This document shows positions 1 to 9,692 of a DNA stretch of 64,000 nucleotides, piece by piece (the stretch's first letter is position 1; each line of letters starts with the position of its first letter). The stretch comes from Cordylochernes scorpioides (Eukaryota > Arthropoda > Arachnida > Pseudoscorpiones > Chernetidae). The stretch covers positions 29,522,011 through 29,586,010 of the forward strand of contig CP092868.1 of the NCBI GenBank assembly GCA_030710605.1, given 5' to 3'. The notes under the pieces were generated by a model that was not told the origin of the DNA, searched no databases, and was given only the letters and a program-made list of their open reading frames with translations. The translations under genes and the position numbers were made by a program.

Positions 1-859
1 TTAGAGTATCCCACACATGCTCTATTGGATTCAGGTCCGGAGATGTGGCTGGCCAATCCATCCTTCGAATATTCTCACTCTGGAGATATTGATTGACTAG
101 CCTAGCCCTATGCGGACGAGCATTATCGTCCATAAAAATTAAATTGTGCCCAATTTAATCACTATAAGGTCTTAGATAGGGCTCAAGGATCTCGTCCCTG
201 TACCTTTGGGCAGTTAAAGTGCTCCCAGAAAAAAATGTGGAGGGGTGTGCGTCTGCTAGTACTGATGCCAGCCCAGACTAAGAGACTGCCCCCTCTAAAA
301 CTGTCTATTTCCTTGATGTTACTGGGATGATAGCGGGTTCCAGGCTCCCTCCAGATGAAAATTCGTCGAGAATCTGTGTTTAAACTAAATCTTGACTCGT
401 CACTGAAGAGAACATTGGCCCACTGATCATGAGTCCAGGCGTGATGTTCCAAGCACCAATTCAAGCGGGCTCTCCTGTGAGCAGAGGTTAAAGGGATAAG
501 ACCATTGGTCGTTTTGCATAAAGAGCACCTTCGTGAAGCCTTCGGTAAACAGTTTGTCTTGAAATTCTCGTTCCAGTAGCACTTGAGAGTTCATTAGAGA
601 GTTGAATAGCTGTCATCTCCCTATGGCGCTTGGCAGTTACGACCAGATAACGGTCTTCAGAGGTAGCTGTTTTTCTTTTTCTACCAGAACCTTCTTTTCT
701 TTTGATGGTTCCTATCTCAATGAACTGTTTCCATATTTTGCTGACCACAGATTTATTCACATTTAGCCATTTTGCTACTTCAACTTGTGATTGCCCTGCC
801 TCCATTCTTCCAACAGCTCTCCATTTTAAATCATCTGCTAAAATTTTTCGTAAACTCAT
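1..859 (-). pseudogene. Tc1-like transposase (DD34E), two frameshifts, 3' end off window
   Basis: A Tc1-family transposase binds the element ends with an N-terminal helix-turn-helix and cuts with a DDE catalytic core. The N-terminal half (859 down to 488) starts MSLRKILADD and carries the paired helix-turn-helix, ending near TVYRRLHEGA. The frame then shifts near 497-500 and continues in 464-183 with the first catalytic Asp in LFSDESRF (399-401). A second shift lies in the A7 run at 229-235. The remaining frame to position 1 shows MDDNARPH (Asp at 125-127) and SPDLNPIEHVW (Glu at 20-22), which gives 34 residues between them, the Tc1 DD34E spacing. All three catalytic residues survive, but the frame is broken twice, so this copy is inactive. 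The C-terminus is beyond the window. Confidence 0.9.
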
Positions 860-1062
860 AATTAACTAAGGATTAAATAAAATTATAATTGGACAATAGA
901 TGGGGTAAACGACACGCCAAATAGCACACTTATAAAGACAAGCAAAAATTTGCATACTTTCAATTTTACCGAATCGAATGGTTGCGATCAATGAATTCTA
1001 CGAGTTAAAATACCTGATTAAATTACTTTTTAGCTTTTAGCGTTGTATATTTTAAAACATAT

Positions 1063-1102
1063 CATTAAAAAACAAAGGTTTCTTATTTTTTGGACACCAG
1101 TG
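1063..1102 (-). repeat. Terminal inverted repeat of the Tc1-like element
   Basis: The tract ends at a TA dinucleotide and has the GGTGTCCAAAAAATA-type sequence common at Tc1-like ends. Its partner would lie left of the window, so the repeat is assigned by motif and position, not by pairing. Confidence 0.65.
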
Positions 1103-1263
1103 TAGAAGTAAAAATAGCAGTTATCTATAGAAAGTGAAGATTAACATCGACCTTTCTTTAATTTGTATATATCATCTGTATTGCGCCAATTGTCTGTGCT
1201 GTTTTCCAGAATTTGTGAAAAGCCATTGGGTTTGATTTTTACTAATTTTCCCCTTATAACATA

Positions 1264-1540
1264 CTAGCCGAATGACCCGGGCAACGCCCGGGGTTTATCC
1301 GATTAAATGCTTTTATTCAAATACTATTCGTTACAATTATAAATTGGCGCCGTGGATGTCATTCTTGTATAATATATAAATGAGTTTTAAAAATTGTAAA
1401 AAAAAAAAAAAATGCATCGGCCGGGAATCGAACCCGGGGCACCCGCGTGGCAGGCGAGCATTCTACCACTAAACCAAAAGCAAACGGTGACAGAATTAAG
1501 AACGCGTGACGCTGATAACTGTATATATTATGGCGAAGTT
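1264..1540 (-). mobile_element. Helitron 3' end with tRNA-Gly-derived insert
   Basis: On the minus strand the element ends in CTAG (1264-1267). Just before it is a GC-rich hairpin made of CCCGGGC and GCCCGGG around a short loop (about 1275-1293). This is the canonical Helitron 3' terminus, and the next base is T as expected for A/T insertion. Upstream on the same strand is a tRNA-Gly-like segment followed by a T-run. The same arrangement, hairpin included, recurs in the opposite orientation at 49998-50257. I could not find the 5' TC end of this copy. Confidence 0.7.
1414..1483 (-). pseudogene. tRNA-Gly(GCC)-derived pseudogene inside Helitron
   Basis: From the D arm to the 3' end the minus strand matches tRNA-Gly with anticodon GCC, including the GGTTCGATTCC B box and the 3' acceptor strand. 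The 5' acceptor strand is replaced by a TTTGCTT-type sequence that cannot pair with CCGATGC, so no cloverleaf forms. A T-run follows. The same hybrid 5' end occurs at 50045-50110, so the change predates spread of the carrier. Confidence 0.7.
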
Positions 1541-2033
1541 CTTTCATAACCAATCTTTTTTGATGGAGAATATCTCTCTCCTTTTCCATTTACAATGTCA
1601 GTAGAAGTTCATTTCATGAGGTGACGTCATTCAGATTTCTTTCTTGAGAGATTTTCTAGGAATTCTGTACTTAGGTTGGTGATCCTTAAGAGAGTGGCCA
1701 TCAGAAATATTTGATATTGGGGGTTACCCAATCACTTTTTTTTTTTTGTAAATGGTCAAAAACCTTACTCTTTATTCTGTTAAAATTCTCTCTGACAGAT
1801 AAAGTTTAAAAAAACAGAGATTGTTATCCTGATAATAATTTACATAAAACAAAGAAAAAAACAATTTATATTACTTCAAAAACTTTCTAACTAATTAATA
1901 ACACTTAAAGAAAAGACATTTCTAAACAAAAAGGCTATTTAATAATCGTTTTCTCAAATAATTGAAGTAGAAATGTTTTTATTGAAAACTACAAAAAAAA
2001 AGAATTGTTTTTTTTTTGCTTATTCCTAGTACA
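1541..2033. other. AT-rich stretch, no gene seen
   Basis: Homopolymer-rich sequence with no frame, RNA gene or paired repeat that I can support. Confidence 0.5.
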
Positions 2034-2317
2034 CGTGGTACAGGCCATCATAATCATGGTGGGTAGAAGTAGGCGACTGCTTTTACTGTAAGTGCATACA
2101 TGTCTACACATGTGAAAATCAGTTCGACTTTGCACTTACAAATATGCCAGAGCCCCGTTTGGTTACTTGCATTCGCTGGTGGGGTTGGACTTTTATAAGA
2201 ATCGGGGGCCATTGGACCATTTTTTTTTAAACATAAAAAAGTGCCCAATGCGGGAATCGAACCCGGGTCGTAGCGGTCGAAAACCAACGTCTTAGACCAT
2301 CCTTCCACCGACCCCCG
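2034..2317 (-). mobile_element. SINE-A copy 1 (tRNA-headed SINE)
   Basis: Read on the minus strand, the element begins with a tRNA-like head (2316 to 2241) holding an A-box-like TGGTCTAAGACG and a B box GGTTCGATTCC. It ends with a body containing a palindromic ATGATTATGATGG-like tract and a GTACCACGTGTACTAGG end. Copies or pieces recur at 38148, 41140, 41455, 54630, 55258 and 63250. A Pol III promoter head plus a shared unrelated body is the definition of a tRNA-derived SINE. The body is not one I can name. Confidence 0.75.
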
Positions 2318-2660
2318 AATTGTTTATTAAATGTTATGAATTATTTTTAGTGGATTGCCTAAAAAAAGGTAATACTGAATATCAAATAAAGATGAGAAAA
2401 ATCAAGTTTCAATTATATTGGGACATTTTTTTTTTCGCTTATTATAAGTTTTAATATTTTATATATTGTTATAGGAATATTATATTAAAAGAAGGTGAAA
2501 TGTTAATAAATACTTACAATTTTAATAATAAAGAGAAAGTAATATATATATATAAATCTAATATACAAATTCTTTATTTAATTAATGAGCAAATTATTAT
2601 ATAAAACTATGCAAATTTTCTAAAATGGCAATACATTTTTACATATTCCAATTACACATG
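2318..2660. other. AT-rich stretch, no gene seen
   Basis: Low-complexity AT-rich DNA with several short TA runs. No feature supported. Confidence 0.5.
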
Positions 2661-2664
2661 ATAT

Positions 2665-2853
2665 TATAACATAGTATATATTAATTTTATTATTTCTTAT
2701 TAACAGAGTGGTCATTTTTATGTTTATATCTTGCGACTCTGTAAATTTCCCTCGTGGCTTATCTTTTGTTTACCATTCTTAGTTTTGTGCTTGCCTTGAA
2801 TAAATGGTTGTCTCCTCCTGAAGGTTTTGTCTTCCCTAATTTTCCACGTGGCA
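2665..2853 (+). repeat. Solo LTR of the TRIM-like family
   Basis: This 189-bp unit ends in CACGTGGCA and is flanked on both sides by ATAT (2661-2664 and 2854-2857). The same unit occurs complete at 46933-47119, as the two LTRs of the element at 61596-62269, and in part at 39769 and 53470. Ends of TG..CA type (here decayed to TA at the start) and a 4-bp ATAT duplication fit gypsy-group LTR elements. Confidence 0.75.
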
Positions 2854-2904
2854 ATATTATAAAAATCATGGTGGATAAAGAGAGCTGCGGTAGCTTTAAT
2901 CTTA

Positions 2905-3560
2905 ATATATATGTGCTTTTCAGAAGGCAGAGCGCCTTCTGGTGGAACAGAAATCAACTAAACATTGATTTAGCCTGTTCAATGATATTTGGTCAACCCA
3001 ATTTCTTGATTAATTAAGAAAAGCTATCCACGAATCCACCAGATGGCGCTCTGCCTTCTAAAAAGCACATGTGCTCCTGGTCAGGATATGCCTTTTTTAT
3101 TTTTAATATTAACACCTGACCTTTTTATTTTTTCTATTGTTTTTCATATATATATATTAAAAATAAAGAAAGCATATCCTGACCACAAGCACATGTGCTT
3201 TTTTTAGATAGCAGAGCGCCATCTAGTGGAGCAAAAATAAACTAAACGTTTATTTAGTTTGCTCCGTGATATTTGGCCAACCCATATTCTTGATAAATCA
3301 AGAAAAGACATCCACGAACGCGTTTCAGGCTGTTGCAGCTCATCAACGTGGAGTAGGCTGTAACCACTGCGACCAAAAATATATTTTTGGTCCCAATGGC
3401 ATCTCGAGAAATCAAGAAATGGGTATTTAAGGCCATATTTTCGTAAATACGCTTAACACATGAAAAAACAATAGAAAAATAAAAGATAAGTGGGTAAGGT
3501 GTTGATATTAAAAATAAAGAAGGCATTTCCTGACCACGAGCACATGTGCTTTATATATAT
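2905..3560. mobile_element. FB1 foldback elements, two adjacent copies
   Basis: Each copy is an inverted repeat. The arm contains CATATCCTGACCA, AGCACATGTGCT, then a CAGAGCGCCATCTAGTGGA motif and a TTTAGTTTGCTCC/GATATTTGGCCAACCC core, and the second arm is its reverse complement. Copy one has arms near 2908-3000 and 3030-3110. Copy two starts at 3155 and its right side diverges after about 3300 before a terminal arm piece at 3505-3550. The outer ends are embedded in TA-rich microsatellite. Copies also occur at 10450, 43163, 53603, 54208, 60228 and 63143. No coding capacity is visible. Confidence 0.75.
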
Positions 3561-3959
3561 ATATTACATCAAAATAGTTTCATCTTGAATAAAATATTAC
3601 GAGTAATGTTGTATTCCTTAGATATGTTAGCCGAATGATGGATTGTAAGTTGACATGAAGGAAAGGGAGTGAGATGAACGATGTAAGAAAAAAGTATCTC
3701 GGATATTGTCTAGCTAGACATCTACTAAAATATTCGTAGATCACCTACTACACGTAGTCTACTTTTAGAACATGATACATCACCGCCATCTATCAATTAA
3801 ACATGAATATTTTTTTAGATTTGATTGAAAAGACACAAATTGTAGGACAGCTTATACTATAATTAGAAAATATATTTGGAATGCCTAACTTATCAATAAA
3901 AAACCCTCCCAGAAGTTTCGCCAGTTTAATCTACCAGCAAGTTCTAATATTGTAATAAT
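3561..3959. other. No gene; small repeat fragment at 3903-3955
   Basis: Mostly unique-looking AT-rich DNA. The tract around 3903-3955 (CCCTCCCAGAAGTTTCGCC and onward) matches the inside of the foldback at 47735-47770, so it is a fragment of that repeat. Confidence 0.45.
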
Positions 3960-4955
3960 AATGGACAACACGTAGGAAGATGGAAAGTCTTTGATGTCTG
4001 TTTTTAAGGAGACAGAAGCAATTTTATTCACATTTGGTTATCTCGTGTGTCTTCAATAAAGGTCACTGTAATATCTTTCAGAGTTATTGTCTGAATACTG
4101 ATATGTATGGTATATAAAAGGTAAAACTTCCTTAAGTTTTGTCCATGAGTGTATATAGTGTGTCTTCAATAAAGGTCACTGTAATATCTTTCAGAGTTAT
4201 TGTCTGAATCCCGATATACATGCTAAAAGGTACAACTTCCTTAAGTTTTGTCTATGAGTGTATATAGTGTGTCTTCAATAAAGGTCACTGTAATATCTTT
4301 CAGAGTTATTGTCTGAATCCCGATATACATGGTAAAAGGTACAACTTCCTTAAGTTTTGTCCAGGAATGTTTCTTCAATAAAGGTCACTGTAATATCTTT
4401 CAGAGTTATTGTCTGAATCCCGATATATATGTTAAAAGGTACAACTTCCTTAAGTTTTGTCCAGGAATGTTTCTTCAATAAAGGTCACTGTAATATCTTT
4501 CAGAGTTATTGTCTGAATCCCGATATACATGTTAAAAGGTACAACTTCCTTAAGTTTTGTCCAGGAATGTTTCTTCAATAAAGGTCACTGTAATATCTTT
4601 CAGAGTTATTGTCTGAATCCCGATATATATGTTAAAAGGTACAACTTCCTTAAGTTTTGTCCAGGAATGTTTTTTCAATAAAGGTCACTGTAATATCTTT
4701 CAGAGTTATTGTCTGAATCCCGATATATATGCTTAAAGGTACAACTTCCTTAAGTTTTGTTCATGAGTGTATATAGTGTATCTTCAATAAAGTTCACTGT
4801 AATATCTTTCAGAGTTATTGTCTGAATCCTGATAGGCATGCTAAAAGGTAAAACTTCCTTAAGTTTTGTCCATGAGTGTATAATACTTTTCAAGATTGTG
4901 TTATAACATACTTTAAAGACTTCACACTTAAGTTTTGTCAATGAGTGTATTTCAA
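3960..4955 (+). mobile_element. MITE with an amplified internal 100/110-bp array
   Basis: The left end resembles the TIR-like start ATGGACAA..GGAAG.TGGAAAGTC and the right end is its complement, TTAAGTTTTGTCAATGAGTG. Between them lie eight tandem units, each with CTTCAATAAAGGTCACTG, an AATATCTTTCAGAGTTATTG tract and ACTTCCTTAAGTTTTGTCC. Units start near 4051, 4163, 4273, 4373, 4473, 4573, 4673 and 4782, so there are two size classes (110 and 100 bp). Each unit ends in a copy of the element's own terminus. Shorter relatives with one or two units lie at 42336, 46490 and 49017, and a bare version at 6331. Confidence 0.8.
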
Positions 4956-5397
4956 ATTGTCTAAACCAATTTTAAAAGCATTTAGCTTCCACACAAAGTA
5001 TAATTTTTATTCTTCAAAATTCAAGTAAGTTTATTTTATATATTTTAATAAGATATTATTTTTCACATTCTTAATCTTCCTTCTAAGATAGCACTATATA
5101 TTAGAAATGTTTTTCTTCTATTTCCTTTATCTTTTCTTAAGACCATCATTAATTGTTGTTACGAGAACCTTTATCTCTCCATATAAATACTTAGGAAAGC
5201 TCTAAAGAAGAATAGAGTCCTATTTTCTCATACGATCCAAATATAAATGTAGAAATAATTATAAGAAAAAAAACACTTGTAGCTATTTTCGAAGATTTTA
5301 CTGGTCAAGGGAGTAACGTAGCGGTATGATATGCAAAGTTTTTAATTTGCATCACAACTATTTTATAAATTAATTGATAACATTCTATCGATTTTGC
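4956..5397. other. AT-rich stretch, no gene seen
   Basis: No frame or repeat that I can support. Confidence 0.45.
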
Positions 5398-5510
5398 TCT
5401 TCATTGGATAATAGGTGCCGTTGCCGCGTTAGTTACCTTGGACCAGAATTTGGTCAAATATTCCAAGGGTCCAGGCTCTTCATTGGACACGACAACAACA
5501 ACACAGCATA
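5398..5510 (+). repeat. Chimeric fragment joined to a LINE1 3' tail
   Basis: 5398-5470 matches the reverse complement of about 41833-41920 (GTGCCGTTGCC and the following AATTTGGTCAAATATTCC tract). It runs directly into CTCTTCATTGGACACGACAA and an ACAACAACA tail, the 3' end of LINE1 seen at 29830-29870. The joint looks like a 3' truncated retroposed chimera. Confidence 0.55.
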
Positions 5511-5604
5511 TTGTATCAAGATGAAAAAGCTTGCAAGCTTGCATCACGTTGACGAGAGCCAACAGCCCGAAACGCTTACGTGGTTAGCCTTTCTTGATTA
5601 ATCA

Positions 5605-5735
5605 AGAATGGGTATTTGGCCAATTCTGGAGTAATTAAAAAATCAACGAGAATAGTTGATATTTATTTCGATATATGGCGCCAGCCATCAGCAACTTTCA
5701 GTTGCACGATAAGGAGATGTTTTTTTAAAAATTGT
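5605..5735 (+). repeat. FB2 foldback, one arm only
   Basis: The tract has GGCCAATTCTGGA, ATCAACGAGAATAGTTGATA, a TATGGCGCCAGCCATCAGC motif and CAGTTGCACGATAAGGAGAT, which is one arm of the hairpin found complete at 6520-6686 and 39948-40205. Confidence 0.7.
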
Positions 5736-5869
5736 ATTAAGAGAAAATGAGAAATAACCCCCGTAAGTTCAGACAATTCATAAAATTCAGTCGCAGAAAA
5801 ATTCATCATCAGTTCACCTTGCAGCAATCTTCATCGCGTGGGCAGTTTCTTTTTTTTTTTTAAAGAAGG

Positions 5870-6185
5870 ACGATCGGGATTAGTTTATTGCCTTGATTTT
5901 CTTTTTTAATATTTATTTTTAGATTAAATTCATAAAAATACATCTAAATATAGGTTATATATGTTATATTAAAATATTTTATTTTGTACATTATGTAAAT
6001 AATCTTTTGTTTTCCTTATTCTACTCGCCTTAAGCCAGGCATTGCTTTTATCAAATTGTTTTTTTATATATTCCTTTAACTCAATTAAATTACTGATCAA
6101 AACTATTTTTCATTATCATACTTTAAAAATTTCAACCACGACTGCATTACCACAATCTTCAACATGATCTAAAATCAACAGAAAA
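5870..6185 (-). repeat. Family G dispersed repeat
   Basis: The minus-strand copy shares TTTTGTTTTCC..TACTCGCC, AGCCAGGCA, ACTGATCAAAACTATTTTT and CACGACTG..ATTACCA with the tracts at 53855-54185, 58165-58465 and 63665-63965. No coding frame; the element class is unknown. Confidence 0.6.
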
Positions 6186-6330
6186 TCTCATTCATCTTTA
6201 TATATAACATATATATAGATTCTTATGGAAAAAAGAAAGTTGTAAGTTTTGTTAACATTGATATTGGCGTCATCACCATTTCCTAACCTCAAGTAGTTCC
6301 ACGCGGATTAGATAATATATATTAGAAAGA

Positions 6331-6441
6331 TACACTCATGAACAAAACCTATTAAAGTGGAAAGTCTTTGATGTCGCAAAAACAGTCAAACGGCGATATC
6401 AAAGACTTTCCACCTCCTTTAGTTTTTTCCATAAGTGTATA
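6331..6441. mobile_element. Minimal MITE (two TIRs, almost no core)
   Basis: The left arm starts TACACTCATGAACAAAACCT and includes GTGGAAAGTCTTTGATG. The right arm is its complement and ends in CCATAAGTGTATA. Only about 15 bp separate the arms. It is the shortest relative of the element with the array at 3960-4955. Confidence 0.75.
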
Positions 6442-6519
6442 TTAACAGTATACAAATAATTCCTTTAAAAAAATCGATATACCTATTTCATTCACCTTTA
6501 AACTATATAAAAATGAATT

Positions 6520-6686
6520 AAGAAAAAGGCATCTCCTTATCGTGCAACTAAAAGTTGCTGATGGCTTGCGCCATCTATCGGAATAAATATCAACTATTCT
6601 CGTTGATTTTTAATTATTCCAGAATTGGCCAATCAGCAGCCATCAGCAACTTTCAGTTGCACGATAAAGAGATGCCTTTTTCTTAA
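6520..6686. mobile_element. FB2 foldback element
   Basis: An inverted repeat with arms beginning AAAAAGGCATCTCCTTATCG and ending in its complement near 6684. The right arm is shorter than the left because the core after TTCCAGAATTGGCCAA is deleted. The downstream flank GCACCTTATCCCAGTACAAT is also found right of the FB2 copy at 40208, so both copies share host context. Confidence 0.75.
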
Positions 6687-6886
6687 TTTATGCACCTTAT
6701 CCCAGTACAATATCACATTTGTGCTATTTTTTCATAAAAATGAATATTTAATTAATATTCTGATTTGAGTTATAAAAGAAATATATTTAATATGATTATA
6801 TTAAAAAGAGGTGTACAAATATCTGTGACAGATAAAAAAAAAATTCTTTTACTTCCACAGTATTCCTGGTGCTTCTTTAATATACA

Positions 6887-7414
6887 TGGTTGTCTCAAAA
6901 GTTCGTAAACACCTGAAATAAATTTTATTTTTCTTAAAACTTTGTTTGTCTTATTACTTGGCGAATAATATTATTACGGCGAATACATAATAATACAATT
7001 ACTTTATAAAACGACATTTGAAATACTATCCCGCATGTGTTTCTTTTCAACGAAAAATCAAAATTTATTTCAAGTAGAAATAATGATTATTTCTAACCTT
7101 TTGGATGAGGTATGAAAGGGTGAATTGTGAAGAGTAATGATAAACGGAAAAATAAAAGTGTCCAGGGAAGGGAATCGAACCCACAGTGTTCCGCTTACCG
7201 GGCAGATGCCATGTCCACTAGGCTACCCTGGACATATTTTTCCGTTCGTAAATAATCCATAAAGTAATTTATAATACAATATAATATAATGCGGCTTATG
7301 ATTGTAAAACGACATAATACAAAGACATTATACATAACGGTGAATAATATTATGGCGAATAATATTGGAATTTTAGTTTTATGCAAGTGTTTACGAACTT
7401 TTGGGATAATCTTA
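6887..7414. mobile_element. Mariner-type MITE carrying a tRNA-like gene
   Basis: The left end, GGTTGTCTCAAAAGTTCGTA (about 6888), and the right end, complementary to TTACGAACTTTTGGGATAAT (about 7391-7410), form an inverted pair of the kind found at mariner ends. The 528-bp unit encodes no transposase. Inside it lies the left arm of a family E foldback (about 7000-7160) and the tRNA-like gene at 7161-7232. A relative bounded by similar ends is at 38835-40380. Confidence 0.7.
7161..7232 (-). tRNA. tRNA-like gene, anticodon GGT (Thr), transposon-borne
   Basis: The 72-nt minus-strand sequence folds as a cloverleaf. It has a perfect 7-bp acceptor stem (TCCAGGG with CCCTGGA), a D arm with GG at the usual place, a 5-bp anticodon stem around CCGGTAA, and a TTCGATT T-loop that fits standard numbering. 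Positions 34-36 read GGT, which would decode Thr. Position 33 is C, not the near-universal U, and the T stem has one mismatch, so a normal translational role is doubtful. It lies inside a repeat whose other copies keep only halves of it, so it may act only as an internal Pol III promoter. Confidence 0.45.
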
Positions 7415-7431
7415 TATAATTAATATTCATA

Positions 7432-7622
7432 GTTGTTCAAATTGAAGACACTTCGGCCAGTAAATCTTTTTTATTGTCTCGACGTTTCGACAAAAATATT
7501 TTATCTTCGTCAGGAGCGAACAATAATTAAAACATTTTTGTCGAAACGTTGAGACAATAAAAAGATTTACTGACCGAAGTATCTTTAATTTGAAGAACTA
7601 TGAATGCCGGCCAGGCAGCCTC
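7432..7622. mobile_element. Penelope-type terminal foldback with hammerhead-like core
   Basis: Arms of about 60-70 bp (CTTCGGCCAGTAAATC.. and its complement ending near 7590) face each other across 7500-7545. On the minus strand the inner part reads CTGACGA (7507-7513), an 18-nt AT-rich segment, then GAAA (7485-7488) and CGTCGAGAC. Small hammerhead ribozymes of this layout are known from Penelope-like element termini. The element then reads GCCGGCCAGGCAGCCTC, shared with the partial copy at 8060-8206. Confidence 0.55.
7478..7522 (-). ncRNA. Hammerhead-ribozyme-like motif
   Basis: CTGANGA and GAAA boxes are both present, separated by a segment that can form an approximately 7-bp stem II with one bulged base. 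Helix III is reduced to the short CGTC-type form reported for Penelope-like elements. Self-cleavage cannot be judged from sequence alone. Confidence 0.35.
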
Positions 7623-8059
7623 TATTTATTTTTTTTTATTTAACAGTTGGGAGAGACACGCCATATCCACAATTAGGATAATTGCGTGTATATCTTAAAT
7701 TATATACAATTAACACAATTGAACGTTTTGCATATAGTAATTAAAAATAGTAACTTGAAATATGTACAGTCAACACTTTCGCCTTAAAATATACAGCCTG
7801 CAGAATCTATTAAACTTGATGTATTGGTCTTTATTGTAAGAAACTTGTTTTGTATTAGTCAGGTCTTTACAACAATTATATATATTTTTTATTATTAGAC
7901 ATATTGGACGCGATATCCCAGCTTGGGAAACTAGCGTCTAGATACATTTTAGCAACCTATATACAATTCGTTCTATATACAATTCAATAAACAAGACTAA
8001 AAGCAAAATTAAAACTGGTAAAGCGTTAAAAATTATTCTAAGGATGCAAGGGCAATTTT

Positions 8060-8206
8060 GCTTTGCCAATTTTTTTAAATTTTGTTCGCTCCTGACCAGG
8101 ACAAAAGATTTTTGTCCCAACGTCGAGACAATAAAAAAGATTAACTGGCCGAAGTATTTTTGATTTGATGAACTATGAATACCGGCCAGGCAGCCTCTAT
8201 GATAAT
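8060..8206 (+). repeat. Penelope-type foldback, single decayed arm
   Basis: Matches the right half of the unit at 7500-7622, including AACGTCGAGACAATAAAA and GGCCAGGCAGCCTCTATGAT. The catalytic boxes are damaged (CTGACCA instead of CTGANGA; GAAA changed). The region 7623-8059 between the two copies is AT-rich without a gene. Confidence 0.55.
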
Positions 8207-8516
8207 TAATAATCACTTATGATTGAATAAATACGAATATTCTCTAATTAAATAAATATATTAGGATTATAAAGAAGATTAATAAGAACTGAGTCATATT
8301 ATAGATTTAATGTAATAGATCACACAAATTCTACTAACATATTTGTCCTATATTAATATAGACAAGATTTTCTCTAAGATCTTCCAAAATGGACCGTTGT
8401 CAACTATCTAATTGGATACCAGATCCTTTCTTTATTGCCCCCGTAAATTGTGGAATATTTCTTGATTTAATATACCAATAAATATATATTCCCATTTAAT
8501 AGGAGATACTGTTAAC
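8207..8516. other. AT-rich stretch, no gene seen
   Basis: Nothing supported. Confidence 0.45.
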
Positions 8517-8531
8517 ACTTTGTAAATCTAT

Positions 8532-9145
8532 AATACAATATAATACGGCTTATGATTGTAGAATGACTTTGACAAATTTTCCCGTAAATATTTCTTTTGA
8601 ACGAAAAATCGTAATTTATTTTCAAAGAGAAATAACGACTATTTCTATCCTTAGGGATGAAGTATGAAAAGATGAATTGTAAATTGTCTGCTGGGGAAGA
8701 GTAGAGCTCATCAATGGATGAGTCAATACAGTCAATAATGTGTTTTGGAGTTGCAGGTTGAGAATTGCATGAATGTACTAAAATCTATAATGGTTGCTGT
8801 GGTGAACTTTAGAATATTGAAAACTAAAAATTTGAAGAAGAAATGATTGACTGTTAATTCTATTGGAGAAGTGGTTTATCAATCAACAACGACATATCAA
8901 GTCTTTTTTTTTTTTGCTCAAGGGCTGCGGTAGTTTCCCATGAGATAGAATAGCGTAAAAACATTATTTTCTTTTTAGTTTCCCATCCCTGGACACTTTT
9001 ATTTTTCCGTTCATCATTTCTCTTCACAATTCATCCTTTCATACTTCATCCCTAAGGTTAGAAATAATCGTTATTTCTCCTTAAAATAAATAACGAATTT
9101 TCATTCAAAAGAAACATTTCGTTAAAACTTGTCAAACGTTGTTCT
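8532..9145. mobile_element. Family E foldback, complete copy with 15-bp direct repeats
   Basis: Left arm 8532-8695 and right arm about 8985-9145 are inverted repeats (GAAATAACGACTATTTCTA, TCCTTAGGGATGAAGTATGA and their complements). A 290-bp core lies between them. The same 15 bp, ACTTTGTAAATCTAT, flank the unit at 8517-8531 and 9146-9160, which looks like a target-site duplication. Right of the core is a CCCATCCCTGGACACTTTTA half of the tRNA-like gene seen complete at 7161-7232. No protein frame is present. Confidence 0.65.
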
Positions 9146-9365
9146 ACTTTGTAAATCTATCTTATACCTCTATTATAACACCTATACAACTATATATTGT
9201 CAAATTTATGTTAAATTTGTAATTATTTATTCCCTTTTTTTACGGAATTTTGAATATAAAATTGAAAAGGTCATTATTATATGGAATATCATCATTATAT
9301 GCAATTGCAAATTATATGCATTATATTTTATTATAAATAGGCAACTTCATGCAGCTTGATGAACT

Positions 9366-9692
9366 ACACTACTATGCGACTTGATTTACATCAATGTAAA
9401 TATTTAATAAGTTACTTTAGAATATAACTTATTGTAAATAGCTCAACTTGATCAACTTTCTCTCTCCACGATACTAATTATTACAGATAACTTCATTAAA
9501 TCAACTTCCATCATTGCTTAACATACTGTAAATAACTACCTTGCGATTTCTTCTATCTGTTTATGTTGTTGCTTATTTGCTTAATGTATATGTTTATTCA
9601 ATGCTCTTTTTCTTAATTGTTTATTTTCTTTTTTTTTTCACGCGCAATTATTCATATCGGATATAGCGTGTCTTGTTTGCAACTGGTAATAA
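9366..9692 (+). repeat. Family F dispersed repeat
   Basis: This tract is the reverse complement of 52868-53225, with GCTCAACTTGATCAACTTTC, CACGATACTAATTATTACAG and GATATAGCGTGTCTTGTTTG shared. The ends are not defined and no coding frame is visible. Confidence 0.65.

Larger units (their letters stand above)
1..1102 (-). mobile_element. Tc1-like DNA transposon, cut by left window edge
   Basis: The block holds a decayed Tc1-type transposase on the minus strand and one terminal inverted repeat. The outer end reads CACTGGTGTCCAAAAAATAA on the minus strand and stops at a TA (1103-1104), the target dinucleotide of the Tc1/mariner superfamily. The other terminus lies outside the window. The 5' untranslated part (860-1060) holds no other frame. 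The family assignment is firm; activity is excluded by frameshifts in the transposase. Confidence 0.9.

Noticed and set aside
2754-3017. Open frame of 87 codons across a solo LTR and a foldback arm
   Set aside because: It spans the boundary of two unrelated repeats and has no motif; chance frame.
3960-4955. CRISPR-like array of 100-bp units
   Set aside because: The units are nearly identical throughout with no unique spacers, have terminal inverted repeats of a MITE, and the genome is eukaryotic.
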